A stretch of DNA of 64,000 nt. It comes from SZUA-309 sp965233675. GTDB lineage: Bacteria > Pseudomonadota > Gammaproteobacteria > Pseudomonadales > Azotimanducaceae. The stretch spans positions 4,154,001 through 4,218,000 of the forward strand of contig OZ247498.1 in assembly GCA_965233675.1 (NCBI GenBank), written 5' to 3'. The notes below the pieces were generated by a model. It searched no databases. It was not told the origin of the DNA and worked only from the letters and a program-made list of their open reading frames with translations. Below, piece by piece: positions 17,901 to 27,239 of this stretch; within the stretch, counting starts at the first letter, position 1; each line of letters opens with the position of its first letter. The position numbers and the translations under genes were made by a program.

Positions 17901-18503
17901 TCAATCGTCAATCAGGGCCCGCACCCGGTCCCTGAGCGCCGGCACCACTTCGGCTTCGAAAAATCCGTTCTGTCGCAGCCAGCGATTGTTGCGCGGGCTG
18001 GGGTGGGGCATTGGCAGTACCGTGGGCCAGAATGACTGCCAGTCCGCCACGGTGTCTGTCAGCGTTCGGCCGCAGCGATCGCCGAGATGCCAGTCCTGAG
18101 CGTACCTGCCGATGACCAGCGTGAGGGCGACGTCGGGCAGCCGTTCCAGGAGCGGTTTCCGCCAGTTGGCCGCACACTCCGGTCGCGGCGGCAGGTCGCC
18201 ACCCCGGCCGGTGCCGGGATAACAGAAACCCATGGGCAACAGGGCGAACAGACGGGGGTCGTAGAACTGTCGCTCATCGACCCCGAGCCATTCCCTCAAC
18301 CGAACGCCTGACACATCATCGAACGGTCGTCCTTTGCCGTGGGTTTTGCGTCCGGGTGCCTGGCCGACCACGAGCACGCGCGCTTCTGCTCCGGCCTGGA
18401 GGATGGGTCGAGGTCCGAGTGGCAGGCCGTCACAGATCGTGCAGGCGCGCACGCGCGTCATCAGATCCGTCAGATCTTCTGCGGCAGGAATTCGGACAGC
18501 CAT
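17901..18503 (-). CDS. Uracil-DNA glycosylase superfamily protein
   Basis: A 200-residue protein with VVGQAPGRKTHGKGRPFDD near residue 42 (the GQ.PG motif of the UDG fold) and MPHPSPRNNRW near 164 (the C-terminal H-P-S/N loop). Four cysteines are spread out and do not form an obvious family 4 iron-sulfur cluster. It best fits the general uracil-DNA glycosylase-like group seen in proteobacteria; the base it excises is not known. ATG 18503 lies 13 bases after the stop of the upstream M3 peptidase gene. An in-frame ATG at 18554 would overlap that gene. Confidence 0.82.
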   Translation of the reverse strand: MAVRIPAAEDLTDLMTRVRACTICDGLPLGPRPILQAGAEARVLVVGQAPGRKTHGKGRPFDDVSGVRLREWLGVDERQFYDPRLFALLPMGFCYPGTGRGGDLPPRPECAANWRKPLLERLPDVALTLVIGRYAQDWHLGDRCGRTLTDTVADWQSFWPTVLPMPHPSPRNNRWLRQNGFFEAEVVPALRDRVRALIDD

Positions 18504-18516
18504 GCGCGGCGACAGC

Positions 18517-20337
18517 TCAGCGGCCGAAGCCGGCTTCGGCCAGGACCTCGGCAAAGGCGTCCACCCGAGGTTCGATGCCCGCCAGGGTGTCGTGCCAGAA
18601 CTCAGGCGCGGTCAGGTCCACCTCCAGGTGCCTGGCCGCCAGGTCTTCCGCCGTCATCCGGCCGGTATCCCGCAACAGCGCCTGATAACGCGGGAAGAAG
18701 TCGTCGCCGAATTTTTCCCGGCTGCCATAAACCCCCAGACTGAACAGATAGCCGAACAGGTAGGGGAAGTTGTAGAACGAAATACCGGAGATGAAGAAGT
18801 GCAGCTTGCTGGCCCAGAACATGGGATCCGGTTCGGAGATCGCATCGCCGTACCACTCGGTCCAGGCCTCCGCCATCAGCGCTTTCAGCTCCTCCGGACG
18901 CAGAGGACGCTCGCCTCTCGCCTCGTAGAACCGTTTTTCGAAGGTGAAGCGGGTGGGGATATTGAGCACGAAGGCGATGAGGGCCGTCATGTCTTCCCAG
19001 ATCACGTCGAGACGGGTCTGCAGCGAATCCGCTTCGGACAGCATCGCATCCCGAACCAGGGTCTCACCGAACGTACTGGCCGTTTCCGCCAGCGACATAC
19101 CGTAGCCGAGTTGAGACTCGGGCAGATCGCGCATTACCCAGCTGTGATAGGCATGGCCGAGTTCGTGGGCCAGGGTGATCACATCGCTCGCGCCGCCCGA
19201 GTAGGTCATGTAAACCCGGGGCGTGCGGGACTTTCTGAATCCGGTGCAGTAAGCGCCTGGCCGTTTACCATCTCCCACCGTGCCTTCCACCCATCGGTTA
19301 TCGACCATCATGTGCACGAAGTCACCGAGGCTCGCATCCACTCTCGAGTACGCATTGGCAATGATCTCGATGGCGCGTTCGAAGGGAATGCCGGCATCCG
19401 CTTCCAGGTTCAACACCGGGGCCGGCGCCCGGTTGTCCCAGGGGCCGAGGGCCGGCTTGTCGTAAGCATTCGCCTGCAGTCTGGCGGCCCGGCGTGCCAG
19501 CGGGCGATAGGATTCCGCAGCAGCCAGGATAGCGTCGAGTGTCGGCCGACTGATGCGGCTCATGTGGACGGGCGCATCCAGAAAGTGAACGGGTTGTTCG
19601 CCGGAGCGTTTTCGACACATCTCCAGCCGCCAGCCGGATATGGCGTTGATGGCCGCCGCGCAGCTTTCCTCGTGCGCCGACCATGCAGTGTTGATCGCCT
19701 GCCAGGCATTGCGGCGGGTTGTGTCGTCCGGTTTCTGCAGGAGCCCAGCGGTCTGGGCAAGGCCCATGCGCGCCTGTTCGTTGCCGAGCAGCACGTCGCA
19801 CTCCATCGTGCCGGAGAGGGCGTCGTAGAGTCGGCCCCAGGCGTGGATACCGTCCTGGGACAGGCCATTGACCAGCTGTTCTTCGTTCAGGCTGAGCAGT
19901 TCGTGTCGACGTTTTCTTGAATGGTTGACCACAAAGGCCGCAGGCGCGATCTCCGGATCCGCCAGATAGGCGTTAATCTCCGCCTCGCTGGCCAGGTCGC
20001 AGAACTGATTGAGTGGTTCCGAAACCTCACCGAGACGCTTCTGGATGCCCTGCAGCCTGCCCTGCAGGGTTCGGGCGTCCGCATCACGGCCATTCACCGA
20101 GAGCAGGCAGTTCGAATACACGGAAGGGTTCTGCAGCAGCACGGCGGCCTTCTGCCGCAGCTTGAATATTTCCTGGGCGGCGTTTACCCGCTGATCGCCC
20201 TCCAACTGGCCGTTCAGCGCCGCGATGGCGTCGCAGAGCGTCATGACTTCCTGCAGATCACTTTCGAGTTCGTCTGCGTCGGTGCTGGCGTATTCGCTCG
20301 TCAGGTCCCAGGCAGGGCCTTGAATCCGGTTATCCAT
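18517..20337 (-). CDS. M3-family oligoendopeptidase
   Basis: Protein of 606 residues. The zinc site is HELGH at 391-395 inside ITLAHELGHAYHSW, and the third ligand is expected in the following SLAETASTFGE segment. Length and the C-terminal helical bundle match PepF/oligoendopeptidase F-type M3 peptidases, which cut short cytoplasmic peptides. No signal peptide. It is followed 13 bases later by the UDG-like gene, so the two may be co-transcribed without a functional link. Confidence 0.9.
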   Translation of the reverse strand: MDNRIQGPAWDLTSEYASTDADELESDLQEVMTLCDAIAALNGQLEGDQRVNAAQEIFKLRQKAAVLLQNPSVYSNCLLSVNGRDADARTLQGRLQGIQKRLGEVSEPLNQFCDLASEAEINAYLADPEIAPAAFVVNHSRKRRHELLSLNEEQLVNGLSQDGIHAWGRLYDALSGTMECDVLLGNEQARMGLAQTAGLLQKPDDTTRRNAWQAINTAWSAHEESCAAAINAISGWRLEMCRKRSGEQPVHFLDAPVHMSRISRPTLDAILAAAESYRPLARRAARLQANAYDKPALGPWDNRAPAPVLNLEADAGIPFERAIEIIANAYSRVDASLGDFVHMMVDNRWVEGTVGDGKRPGAYCTGFRKSRTPRVYMTYSGGASDVITLAHELGHAYHSWVMRDLPESQLGYGMSLAETASTFGETLVRDAMLSEADSLQTRLDVIWEDMTALIAFVLNIPTRFTFEKRFYEARGERPLRPEELKALMAEAWTEWYGDAISEPDPMFWASKLHFFISGISFYNFPYLFGYLFSLGVYGSREKFGDDFFPRYQALLRDTGRMTAEDLAARHLEVDLTAPEFWHDTLAGIEPRVDAFAEVLAEAGFGR

Positions 20338-20654
20338 AGGGTGTCCGTGCGGCTGCTGGCACTTGCTTGCGCGGGAGCAGGATTTTAACAGAAGGCACGC
20401 GTAGACCGGTCGGCTGCTGGTTGGACCTGCCTGTGCGCCAGTTCGCGCTCACGCCGTTCCTGTGTCACAAACCCGCCCGCCATTTCACGCCTGGGGTGGG
20501 TGCTTACTTATCCTGCCAGATCTGAAGTCACAGGCTTCGGCTGGACGCCGGCGCAGAATTGGAGGCCCCTTGAACAAAGACAGTACAAAGACAGTACAAA
20601 GACAGTACCAGCGACAGTATCAACAGCCAGGCTGGCGCTGAACCGGGGTCTGGG
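20338..20654. other. Intergenic stretch between divergent genes
   Basis: These 317 bases separate the M3 peptidase gene (minus) from the DUF6498-like gene (plus) and should hold both promoters. The only clear structure is the three-copy 11-bp repeat at 20574-20606, listed separately. I see no gene or RNA here. Confidence 0.6.
20574..20606 (+). repeat. Three perfect 11-bp tandem repeats
   Basis: The unit ACAAAGACAGT is repeated three times with no spacer, starting at 20574, 20585 and 20596. On the minus strand each copy contains CTGTC, giving a one-helical-turn array about 50 bp before the 20655 start codon. One-turn direct repeats are typical binding arrays for OmpR/PhoB-family regulators, though slippage could also produce them. 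Confidence 0.8.
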
Positions 20655-21536
20655 ATGAAAACGGACAAACAGGTTCCGCTTGGACTCCTGCTGCTCATCG
20701 GACTCAATCTGGTGCCCCTGATGGGCGTGCTGGCGTGGGGCTGGAAAAGCTTCGATCTCATCTTCCTTTACTGGATGGAAAACCTGATCATCGGCGCCTT
20801 CACTGTGGTGCGGATGCTGGTTCGCCCCTACAGGCACGCGCTGGACCTCGCCTTCCCGCTCTTTCTCGTGCCTTTCTTCTGCGTGCACTACGGCATGTTC
20901 TGCATGGGGCACGGGATCTTCGTGGTGTCTCTGTTCGGGCAGACTGCGGTGGGTGAAGAGGGCCTTCTCACCGCTGCGTTGTCCGTGCTGTCCTCTCCTT
21001 ACATGCTGGCCGCCGTGGTCGCGCTGGCCCTGATACAGGTGGCGGACTGGGTCAGAGATGCCCGACTGCGTGGCGTGGGTGCGGATGGTGTGAAGGACCT
21101 GATGGTGGCGCCATATCGGCGGATCGTCGTCCTGCACATCACCATTCTCGCCGGTGGTTTCGCCCTCACCGCGCTGAACGAACCGGTGGCTGGATTGATC
21201 ATTCTGGTGATCGTTAAAACCGCCTCTGACGTCTGGCACTGGCGGCGGGACAATCAGGCGGAAGGCGAGGGGGGCCTCACGCCGGAGGCATTGCTCACGC
21301 CGGAGCGCCTCCAGGAGATGGTCGAGCGGTTCAAAGAACCGACGGTGACGGTGAATGGCGAGGAGCGGCGTTTCGACAGCTTCGCCGAGATGAAAAACTC
21401 CAGGGAGTTCCGCATGACTCAGTCCCTCATGCGCCTGATGGGCGCCAGTCGTGAGTTGAAGGTGATCGATGCGTACCTCGATCGGCGGATCCGGGAGGAG
21501 GCGGCGCTCGATCGGGAGGAGACTCTGCCCGCCTGA
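20655..21536 (+). CDS. DUF6498-like membrane protein
   Basis: A 293-residue protein with six or so membrane segments. The segment SFDLIFLYWMENLIIGAFTV in the first third is characteristic of a family of uncharacterised integral membrane proteins (DUF6498). The last 80 residues are hydrophilic and helical. Start ATG 20655 follows GGGGTCTGGG. Function not known. Confidence 0.75.
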   Translation: MKTDKQVPLGLLLLIGLNLVPLMGVLAWGWKSFDLIFLYWMENLIIGAFTVVRMLVRPYRHALDLAFPLFLVPFFCVHYGMFCMGHGIFVVSLFGQTAVGEEGLLTAALSVLSSPYMLAAVVALALIQVADWVRDARLRGVGADGVKDLMVAPYRRIVVLHITILAGGFALTALNEPVAGLIILVIVKTASDVWHWRRDNQAEGEGGLTPEALLTPERLQEMVERFKEPTVTVNGEERRFDSFAEMKNSREFRMTQSLMRLMGASRELKVIDAYLDRRIREEAALDREETLPA

Positions 21537-21640
21537 GCAGCGCCCGTTGCCCGTAGCCGCGCCTGCCCGGCTCGCAACCCGGCAGGTTCCTCAGTACGCT
21601 TGAGCGCTCACTCCTTGTGCTGGTGGCGGCTGAAATTCCC

Positions 21641-22543
21641 ATGAAGTACCGCGTCGCTCGTCTGGGCCTGCCGGCACTGTGCTGGCTGTGCGCCGGGATT
21701 GCCCATGGCAACGATGTGCTGCCGCGCCTGCTGACGAATGTGCCGGTGGACGTCAACTGGGTGAGCCTGGGCTATACATACTCCGAAGGGAACGTGAGTG
21801 CGGATCCGAGCCTCGCGGTGGATGTGGAGGCGAAGCTGCACACTTATCTGTTGAGCTATACTCGTTCCTTCGCTGCCTTCGGTCAGTCGGCTACGTTCAC
21901 CGCAGCCGTACCCTATGCGGATCTGACCCTGCAGGGCCTCGTTCAGGGCACACGGGTCACTGCTCAGGACGATCGCCATTCTGATCCGCGCTTCCGCCTG
22001 GCAGTCAACCTGACAGGGGCACCGGCTTTGAAACAGGAAGCGTTTGCCGGCTACCGGCAGAAAACCATCATCGGCTTCGATATCGAGGTCACCGCCCCGC
22101 TCGGCCACTATGACGAATCCCGGCAGGTCAATTTCGGCGCCAATCGCTGGAGCTTCACACCACAGCTGGGGATTGCCAGACGATTCAGGCACTTCACCGT
22201 GGAGGCGGCCGGATCGGTCGCCTTCTTCTCCGACAACGATGCGTACTTCGGCAATCAGACCCTCGAGCAGAAACCGATCGGTGCCGTGCGGGCCAACCTC
22301 ATCTATCACTTCAGACGTCCCGGCACCTGGCTTGGAATCAGTTCCCTGTGGCTGCGGGGTGGGGAGACGACCATTGATGGCATGGCGCGGGCGGATCTGC
22401 AGTCCAGGAGTCGGGCCGGGATAGCACTGTCGGTGCCGTTTGCCCGCCGGCACAACGTACTGTTCAAGTATTCGAGTGGCGTGACCACCCGCATCGGCGC
22501 GGACTTCGACAACTACAACATCCGCTACAGCTACAGGTTTTAG
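21641..22543 (+). CDS. Outer-membrane beta-barrel, phenol-pathway MetA type
   Basis: Protein of 300 residues. A signal peptide (MKYRVARLGLPALCWLCAG, cut near AHG) is followed by alternating-hydrophobicity strands, and the chain ends YSYRF with a terminal Phe as in outer-membrane barrels. The segment around LGYTYSEGNVSADPS and the strand pattern resemble the 'MetA-pathway of phenol degradation' transporter family. The cargo is unknown. It is followed five bases later by the helical-repeat gene, so the two are one operon. Confidence 0.8.
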   Translation: MKYRVARLGLPALCWLCAGIAHGNDVLPRLLTNVPVDVNWVSLGYTYSEGNVSADPSLAVDVEAKLHTYLLSYTRSFAAFGQSATFTAAVPYADLTLQGLVQGTRVTAQDDRHSDPRFRLAVNLTGAPALKQEAFAGYRQKTIIGFDIEVTAPLGHYDESRQVNFGANRWSFTPQLGIARRFRHFTVEAAGSVAFFSDNDAYFGNQTLEQKPIGAVRANLIYHFRRPGTWLGISSLWLRGGETTIDGMARADLQSRSRAGIALSVPFARRHNVLFKYSSGVTTRIGADFDNYNIRYSYRF

Positions 22544-22548
22544 CCGCG

Positions 22549-24225
22549 ATGAGTCTGGGTCGATCGCTCACGCTTGCGCTGATCGTCGGCGTGATTCTGT
22601 CGGCCGTCCTTGTATTCCGGTTCGATCACACCGGTACCGAATCTGTCGAACCTGGTGCCGTGCGCCCGGTGCCGTCACCGTCCGAGACCTTGTCATCCCT
22701 GCTGCCGCCCTCGACCGCCGCCCCCATAGCGGACCCGATTTCCATATTCAATGCACTACTTCTAGAGAAACGCGAATTCAGCCAGACTGCGGCGCTGTTC
22801 GAGTTGGCGGGCAGGGTGTCGATCGCCCAGTTGCTGGACCTGATCGATGCAGCCGGCCGGATCACGCTGCCCGGGGAGCGTGCTGCGGCAACCGGCATTC
22901 TGTACACGCGGCTTGTAGAGCTGGATCCAGCGCTGGCCGTGGAACACGTGCGCGCCAGGCAGGAGCCGGCCCGGGAAGACTGGCTGGCTGCCGTGTTCCG
23001 AACCTGGGCGCGGATGGACATGGAGGCTGCCATTAGCGCCGCGGTTGCACTCGAACCCATCGACCGGTTCAGCGCAGGTCGGGCGATTCTATTGTCCATG
23101 GAAGGCGCGCCGCGGAAAGCGCGCGAAGCCGTCGCCCGTGCACTTGGGCTCTCCGGCCGGCTGCAGGAGATCGAGCTCCTGACGCTACGCCGGCGGCTGA
23201 GCGCCGACCCGGAACAGGACTGGCAGTCGGCGCTCGGAGAAGTGAGCCATCAATTGCGGATGCAACGCCTGGTCACGATTGCCCAGACCTGGGCGCGCAC
23301 GGATCCGCTCCGGGTGCTGGCCGAGGCCGAGCTGCTGCCGCCCGGGAATGCCAGGGGTGCGGTCATCCGGCAGGTGTTTTCGGTCTGGGGCGCCCAGGAT
23401 GTGGAGGCAGCACTCGGCTGGCTGAAAGCCAACCCGGAGCGCGCTTCGAGCAACCTCCTCAGCGTGACGCTGATGAGCGTGGCCCAATGGGAACCCGAGC
23501 AGGCTCTTGAGCTCACTCATGAGTTTCCGCTGCAGGAAGCAGCGCCTGCTCAGAGCAGCATCGTCTTTCAGTGGGCGGCGAACGATCCGGAGGCGGCGAC
23601 AGCCTGGGCGCTGGAGAGAGCGGACGAAGATCTGCGCAATGACCTGATCTCCAACATCGCCCAGGTATACGGCCAGCAGGCACCGCTCGATGCCCTGGGC
23701 TGGGCGAAGTCGCTGCCGGTCGGCCTGCGTCCGGGCGCGCTTGTCAGTGTGATCAGCGCGCTGACACAGTCCCGGCCGCGGATAGCGGCAGAAGAGGCGC
23801 TGACGTCCAGTGAGGAGATCCTTCCGCGGGTGGTCTCAGGCTGGTCGAGGGAAGACCCGGCAGCCGCGCTGGGCTGGTCGCGGGCCAATCTGAACGCCGA
23901 GCAGTTGCGCGCTGTCGAGCCAGGCATCGTTGGCCGGCTCGCCAGGCTGGATCTGCCCGCAGCCCGGCGGGCTATCGAACAGATCCCGACGACGGACAGG
24001 CGGGACATGGCGAGCCAAAATGCGATCCGTCGGGTCGCTCGAAACGGGACTGCAGCAGACATAGAGTTACTCTATGGTGGAATTGCCGACCCCAGGCAGC
24101 GGGAGGAGATTGCCTTCTGGCTGTCAGCGCGGTTCGAACAACAGGATCCGGCACTGGCCGCTCGGTTCCGTGCCGAGGTGTCACAGGAGCGGCTCGATCG
24201 TGACGAGCGCCCGCGCCCACCCTGA
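22549..24225 (+). CDS. Membrane-anchored helical-repeat protein
   Basis: A 558-residue protein, not recognised as a named family. An N-terminal signal anchor (about residues 5-23) is followed by a Pro-rich linker and then an alpha-helical solenoid. The repeat has the signature W-(A/S/G)-x-x-(D/E)-P-x-x-A-x-x-W or variants, with clear copies such as WAANDPEAATAWA and WSREDPAAALGWS and at least five weaker ones. The units probably act as an extracytoplasmic protein-binding surface. Its tight spacing after the barrel gene suggests the two products work together. Confidence 0.75.
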   Translation: MSLGRSLTLALIVGVILSAVLVFRFDHTGTESVEPGAVRPVPSPSETLSSLLPPSTAAPIADPISIFNALLLEKREFSQTAALFELAGRVSIAQLLDLIDAAGRITLPGERAAATGILYTRLVELDPALAVEHVRARQEPAREDWLAAVFRTWARMDMEAAISAAVALEPIDRFSAGRAILLSMEGAPRKAREAVARALGLSGRLQEIELLTLRRRLSADPEQDWQSALGEVSHQLRMQRLVTIAQTWARTDPLRVLAEAELLPPGNARGAVIRQVFSVWGAQDVEAALGWLKANPERASSNLLSVTLMSVAQWEPEQALELTHEFPLQEAAPAQSSIVFQWAANDPEAATAWALERADEDLRNDLISNIAQVYGQQAPLDALGWAKSLPVGLRPGALVSVISALTQSRPRIAAEEALTSSEEILPRVVSGWSREDPAAALGWSRANLNAEQLRAVEPGIVGRLARLDLPAARRAIEQIPTTDRRDMASQNAIRRVARNGTAADIELLYGGIADPRQREEIAFWLSARFEQQDPALAARFRAEVSQERLDRDERPRPP

Positions 24226-24243
24226 TCAGAGAGATGGACGGAC

Positions 24244-25098
24244 ATGACGACAGGAAAGACAGTGGATAGAAAAACCGCAGAACTCGGAAACGGGATCACC
24301 TTGAGCTATCTGGAGCGGACAGGCGGCCGGGAGCCCCTCGTCCTCCTGCACGGCATCACGGACAATGCCAGGACCTATGAGCCGCTCGTGGATCGTATCG
24401 ACGATCGTTTCAGGGTTTACGCGCTGGATTTCCGCGGCCACGGCGAGTCGGATAAACCGGATGCGCTCTACGACACGGAGGCATATGCGGACGACGTCAG
24501 GCATTTCATTCGTGAGGTGGTCGGTGGTCCGGTGCTGCTCGAAGGGCATTCCCTCGGCGGTGCGGTCTCAGTGCAGGTTGGCGCGACTGCGCCTGACCTG
24601 GTGACCGGTCTGATTCTCGAAGACCCGCCGCTGTATTTCGTCAACGACCTCAACGAGATCTACACTGCTCTGTTCGAAGGGATCGTGATCATGGCCAGCA
24701 CGCTGGGTGATCGCAGTCGGAGTCCGGAAGACTGGTTCGAGGTGATGGCGAACGCGCCGGATCCCTACTCCGGTAAACCGGGTATCGAAACGATGGGAGA
24801 AGATCGGATCCGGCTGCGTCTCGAATCCATTGGCCAGATGAAACCTCAGGCGCTGCGGGATGGGATTGATGGTTCCCTGAAATGGGATACGGATGCGGTG
24901 CTGGCTAAGATCGACTGCCCGGTCATGCTGTTGTGGGGCGATCCTGCCATCGGTGGGGTGATGACGGGAGAGGAGGTTGACCGGGCCAGCGCCATCATCC
25001 CCGCCTGCCAGGCCGTGCAGGTCGCGACCGTCGGGCATCTGATTCATGATCAGGCGCCGGAAGTCTGGCTCGATGCGGTGAACGGCTGGCCGCGCTGA
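24244..25098 (+). CDS. Alpha/beta hydrolase
   Basis: Protein of 284 residues with the oxyanion HG motif (LVLLHGITDN), nucleophile elbow G-H-S-L-G-G near residue 102, an acid in LLWGDPAIGG and the catalytic His in VGHLIHDQ. This is the standard epoxide-hydrolase/esterase layout. The gene starts 18 bases after the helical-repeat gene. It converges on the channel gene with only seven bases between. Substrate unknown. Confidence 0.88.
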   Translation: MTTGKTVDRKTAELGNGITLSYLERTGGREPLVLLHGITDNARTYEPLVDRIDDRFRVYALDFRGHGESDKPDALYDTEAYADDVRHFIREVVGGPVLLEGHSLGGAVSVQVGATAPDLVTGLILEDPPLYFVNDLNEIYTALFEGIVIMASTLGDRSRSPEDWFEVMANAPDPYSGKPGIETMGEDRIRLRLESIGQMKPQALRDGIDGSLKWDTDAVLAKIDCPVMLLWGDPAIGGVMTGEEVDRASAIIPACQAVQVATVGHLIHDQAPEVWLDAVNGWPR

Positions 25099-25105
25099 CG
25101 CTCCG

Positions 25106-25948
25106 TCAGCCTTCCAGTTTTGCCAGCTGGCTCTCCAGTCGCTGCAGTGCGCGCTGGGTCGTGCGCAGTTCCCGCAGAATCTCGTCCCGGTTCGGCGGAG
25201 TCTCGATCTCACGCAGACGCTCCGCCTTTGCTTCGTCCAGATTGTTCAGCACCACGGCGATGAACAGGTTCACCACCACGAAGGTCCCCATTACGACGAA
25301 GCTGATGAAATAGACCCAGGCCCAGGGATAGACCTCCATCGCCGCGTACATGATGTCCGTCCAGTCTTCCAGGGTGACGATCCGGAACAGCGACAGCAGC
25401 GAGATACCCAGGGTGCGCCAGTGGGTCGGGTCCGCATCGTGGAAGAGGTGATATCCGGCGACGCCATACATGTAGAAAATGATGGAAAGGAGGATGAGCA
25501 CGTTGCCCATGCTGGGGATGGAGCGGATCAGAGTGGCAACGATCAGCCGCAGCTCCGGGAAGCTCGAGACCAGGCGCAGCACGCGCAGCAGCCGAGCGAG
25601 CCGTGCCAGTGTTGCCAGCTCACCGGTAGCCGGAATCAGGCTGACCAGGATGATGCTGAAGTCGAATAGGTTCCAGCCATCTTTGAAGTAACGATTGATT
25701 GCGGGTGCCAGCGCAGCCATCTTCAGGAGCGCTTCGATGATGAATACCAGCAGGAAGAGTTCGTTGAGCAGATTGAAGAACTCGCCGAAACGGACGCGCA
25801 GGGTCTCGGACGTGTCGAGGCCGATCACGGCTGCATTGGCGATGATCACTGCGGTGATGCTGTGCTGAAACCAGTCGCTGTCGACAATGCGGGCCAGCCG
25901 CGCGGGGAGACCGGCGCGGGCGAGTTCTGAGTACTTCAGTTTGTCCAT
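25106..25948 (-). CDS. BacNav-like voltage-gated ion channel
   Basis: Protein of 280 residues with six transmembrane helices. The S4 voltage sensor has Arg every third residue (LARLARLLRVLRLVSS). The pore loop carries the selectivity filter TLEDWTD, close to TLESW of bacterial sodium channels. The C-terminal tail is a predicted coiled coil (ILRELRTTQRALQRLESQL), the usual tetramerisation bundle of this family. Sodium selectivity is expected from the filter Glu; the following Asp replaces Ser and could shift selectivity. It is divergent from the lipid-transport operon. Confidence 0.88.
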   Translation of the reverse strand: MDKLKYSELARAGLPARLARIVDSDWFQHSITAVIIANAAVIGLDTSETLRVRFGEFFNLLNELFLLVFIIEALLKMAALAPAINRYFKDGWNLFDFSIILVSLIPATGELATLARLARLLRVLRLVSSFPELRLIVATLIRSIPSMGNVLILLSIIFYMYGVAGYHLFHDADPTHWRTLGISLLSLFRIVTLEDWTDIMYAAMEVYPWAWVYFISFVVMGTFVVVNLFIAVVLNNLDEAKAERLREIETPPNRDEILRELRTTQRALQRLESQLAKLEG

Positions 25949-26029
25949 GCGGTTCGGGCGATGCCTGCAAAATCCGCCAATCATCCAGACCTGGCCCCCC
26001 TGGATCAACACATACCCGGGGTGACGGAT

Positions 26030-26052
26030 AAGGCGCCTTTATAAGGCGCCTT
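26030..26052. promoter_or_regulatory. Twin palindrome between divergent genes
   Basis: Two identical 10-bp palindromes, AAGGCGCCTT, lie at 26030-26039 and 26043-26052, separated by TAT. They can also pair with each other as a 10-bp stem with a 3-base loop. The position, between the channel gene and the lipid-transport operon, fits an operator or a boundary hairpin. There is no T-tract on either strand, so a terminator is less likely. Confidence 0.5.
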
Positions 26053-26117
26053 CACTGGCGGGGCTGCCACCCGCTCTCTACACTGGTCCGAACCAGGGAG
26101 ACTCAGTCGAGAATCAG

Positions 26118-27239
26118 TTGTCCGCGCCTGCCTATCAGCTCGAAACCCTATCCGATGATGCCGGCAGGCGGCTGGTCGTCAATCTTCAGGGAGACTGGCT
26201 GTTCGACAACGCCAGCGCGGTGGAGTCGGCCCTCCAGTCGCTCGAGTGCGCCGAGCCTCTCCAGGTGGAATTCCGCTGCGCCGGGCTCGAGCAGATCGAT
26301 CTGACCGGGGCCTGGCTGCTCTACAGCAAGTCGCTCGAACTGCAGGAGGCAGGCTGCGGCACGGCGTTCTCCGGGTTCAAGGACGTGCACATGAAGTTCC
26401 TGAGCCACGTGATCGAACGGCCGCTCGCAACCGATGCTGCGGAACCGGAAAAGCCAGGTGCGTTCCGGAGCGTGATGGCGTTCACCGGCCGGGGTGCCTA
26501 CGAGTTCGTGCATGAACTCGGCGAGATGACCATGATGGCCATCGAGGGGCTCCGGCGCCCATCCGCCCTGACCCTTCGGGAGACGGTCAACCAGCTCATG
26601 GACGTGGGTCTGAAGGCCATTCCCATCATCGTCGTGATGTCGTTTCTGATCGGCATCGTGCTCGCCTATCAGGCCCAGGGGCAGTTGGCCCGACTGGGCG
26701 CCGGCGCTTTCACCATCGATCTGGTTGCCATCTCCATACTCCGGGAGATGGGCGTGCTGCTGACGGCCATCATGGTTGCCGGGCGTTCGGGCAGCGCCTT
26801 TGCGGCATCGCTCGGATCCATGAAACTGAATGAAGAAACCGACGCGATGCAGGTGATGGGCCTGTCTGTGAACGGGACGCTGATTCTGCCGCGGATCCTT
26901 GGCCTGGTGATTGCGGTGCCTATCCTCACGGCCCTGTCCAATCTGGCCGGTATTGCCGGTGCCTGGGCCGTGGGCGCTGCGCTTCTGGACATATCCACCA
27001 CGGAGTTTTCCACCCGGATCGTCGAGGCCGTCACTCTGAACACCGTGCTGGTGGGTATTTCGAAGGCGCCCGTCTTCGCAGTGCTGATCGGCGCCGTTTC
27101 CTGTCTGCGCGGGCTGCAGGTGACGGCCTCCGCAGAAGAACTCGGCCAGCTCACGACCCGCGCGGTGGTGGAGGCCATCTTCCTGGTGATCATCGCCGAT
27201 GCCATCTTCTCGATCATCTACACGGAGCTCGGGATCTGA
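26118..27239 (+). CDS. STAS-MlaE fusion, lipid ABC transporter permease
   Basis: Protein of 373 residues. About 1-105 is a STAS-like domain of the MlaB type (VVNLQGDWLFDNA, then the conserved IDLTGAWLL turn), fused to an MlaE permease (about 130-373). The permease keeps the LREMGVLLTAIMVAGRSGSA loop typical of the family. In the standard Mla system MlaB is a separate protein. Start is a TTG at 26118, weakly supported by GAGA five bases upstream. Its stop overlaps the ATPase ATG by one base. The complex should move phospholipids across the periplasm. Confidence 0.87.
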   Translation: MSAPAYQLETLSDDAGRRLVVNLQGDWLFDNASAVESALQSLECAEPLQVEFRCAGLEQIDLTGAWLLYSKSLELQEAGCGTAFSGFKDVHMKFLSHVIERPLATDAAEPEKPGAFRSVMAFTGRGAYEFVHELGEMTMMAIEGLRRPSALTLRETVNQLMDVGLKAIPIIVVMSFLIGIVLAYQAQGQLARLGAGAFTIDLVAISILREMGVLLTAIMVAGRSGSAFAASLGSMKLNEETDAMQVMGLSVNGTLILPRILGLVIAVPILTALSNLAGIAGAWAVGAALLDISTTEFSTRIVEAVTLNTVLVGISKAPVFAVLIGAVSCLRGLQVTASAEELGQLTTRAVVEAIFLVIIADAIFSIIYTELGI

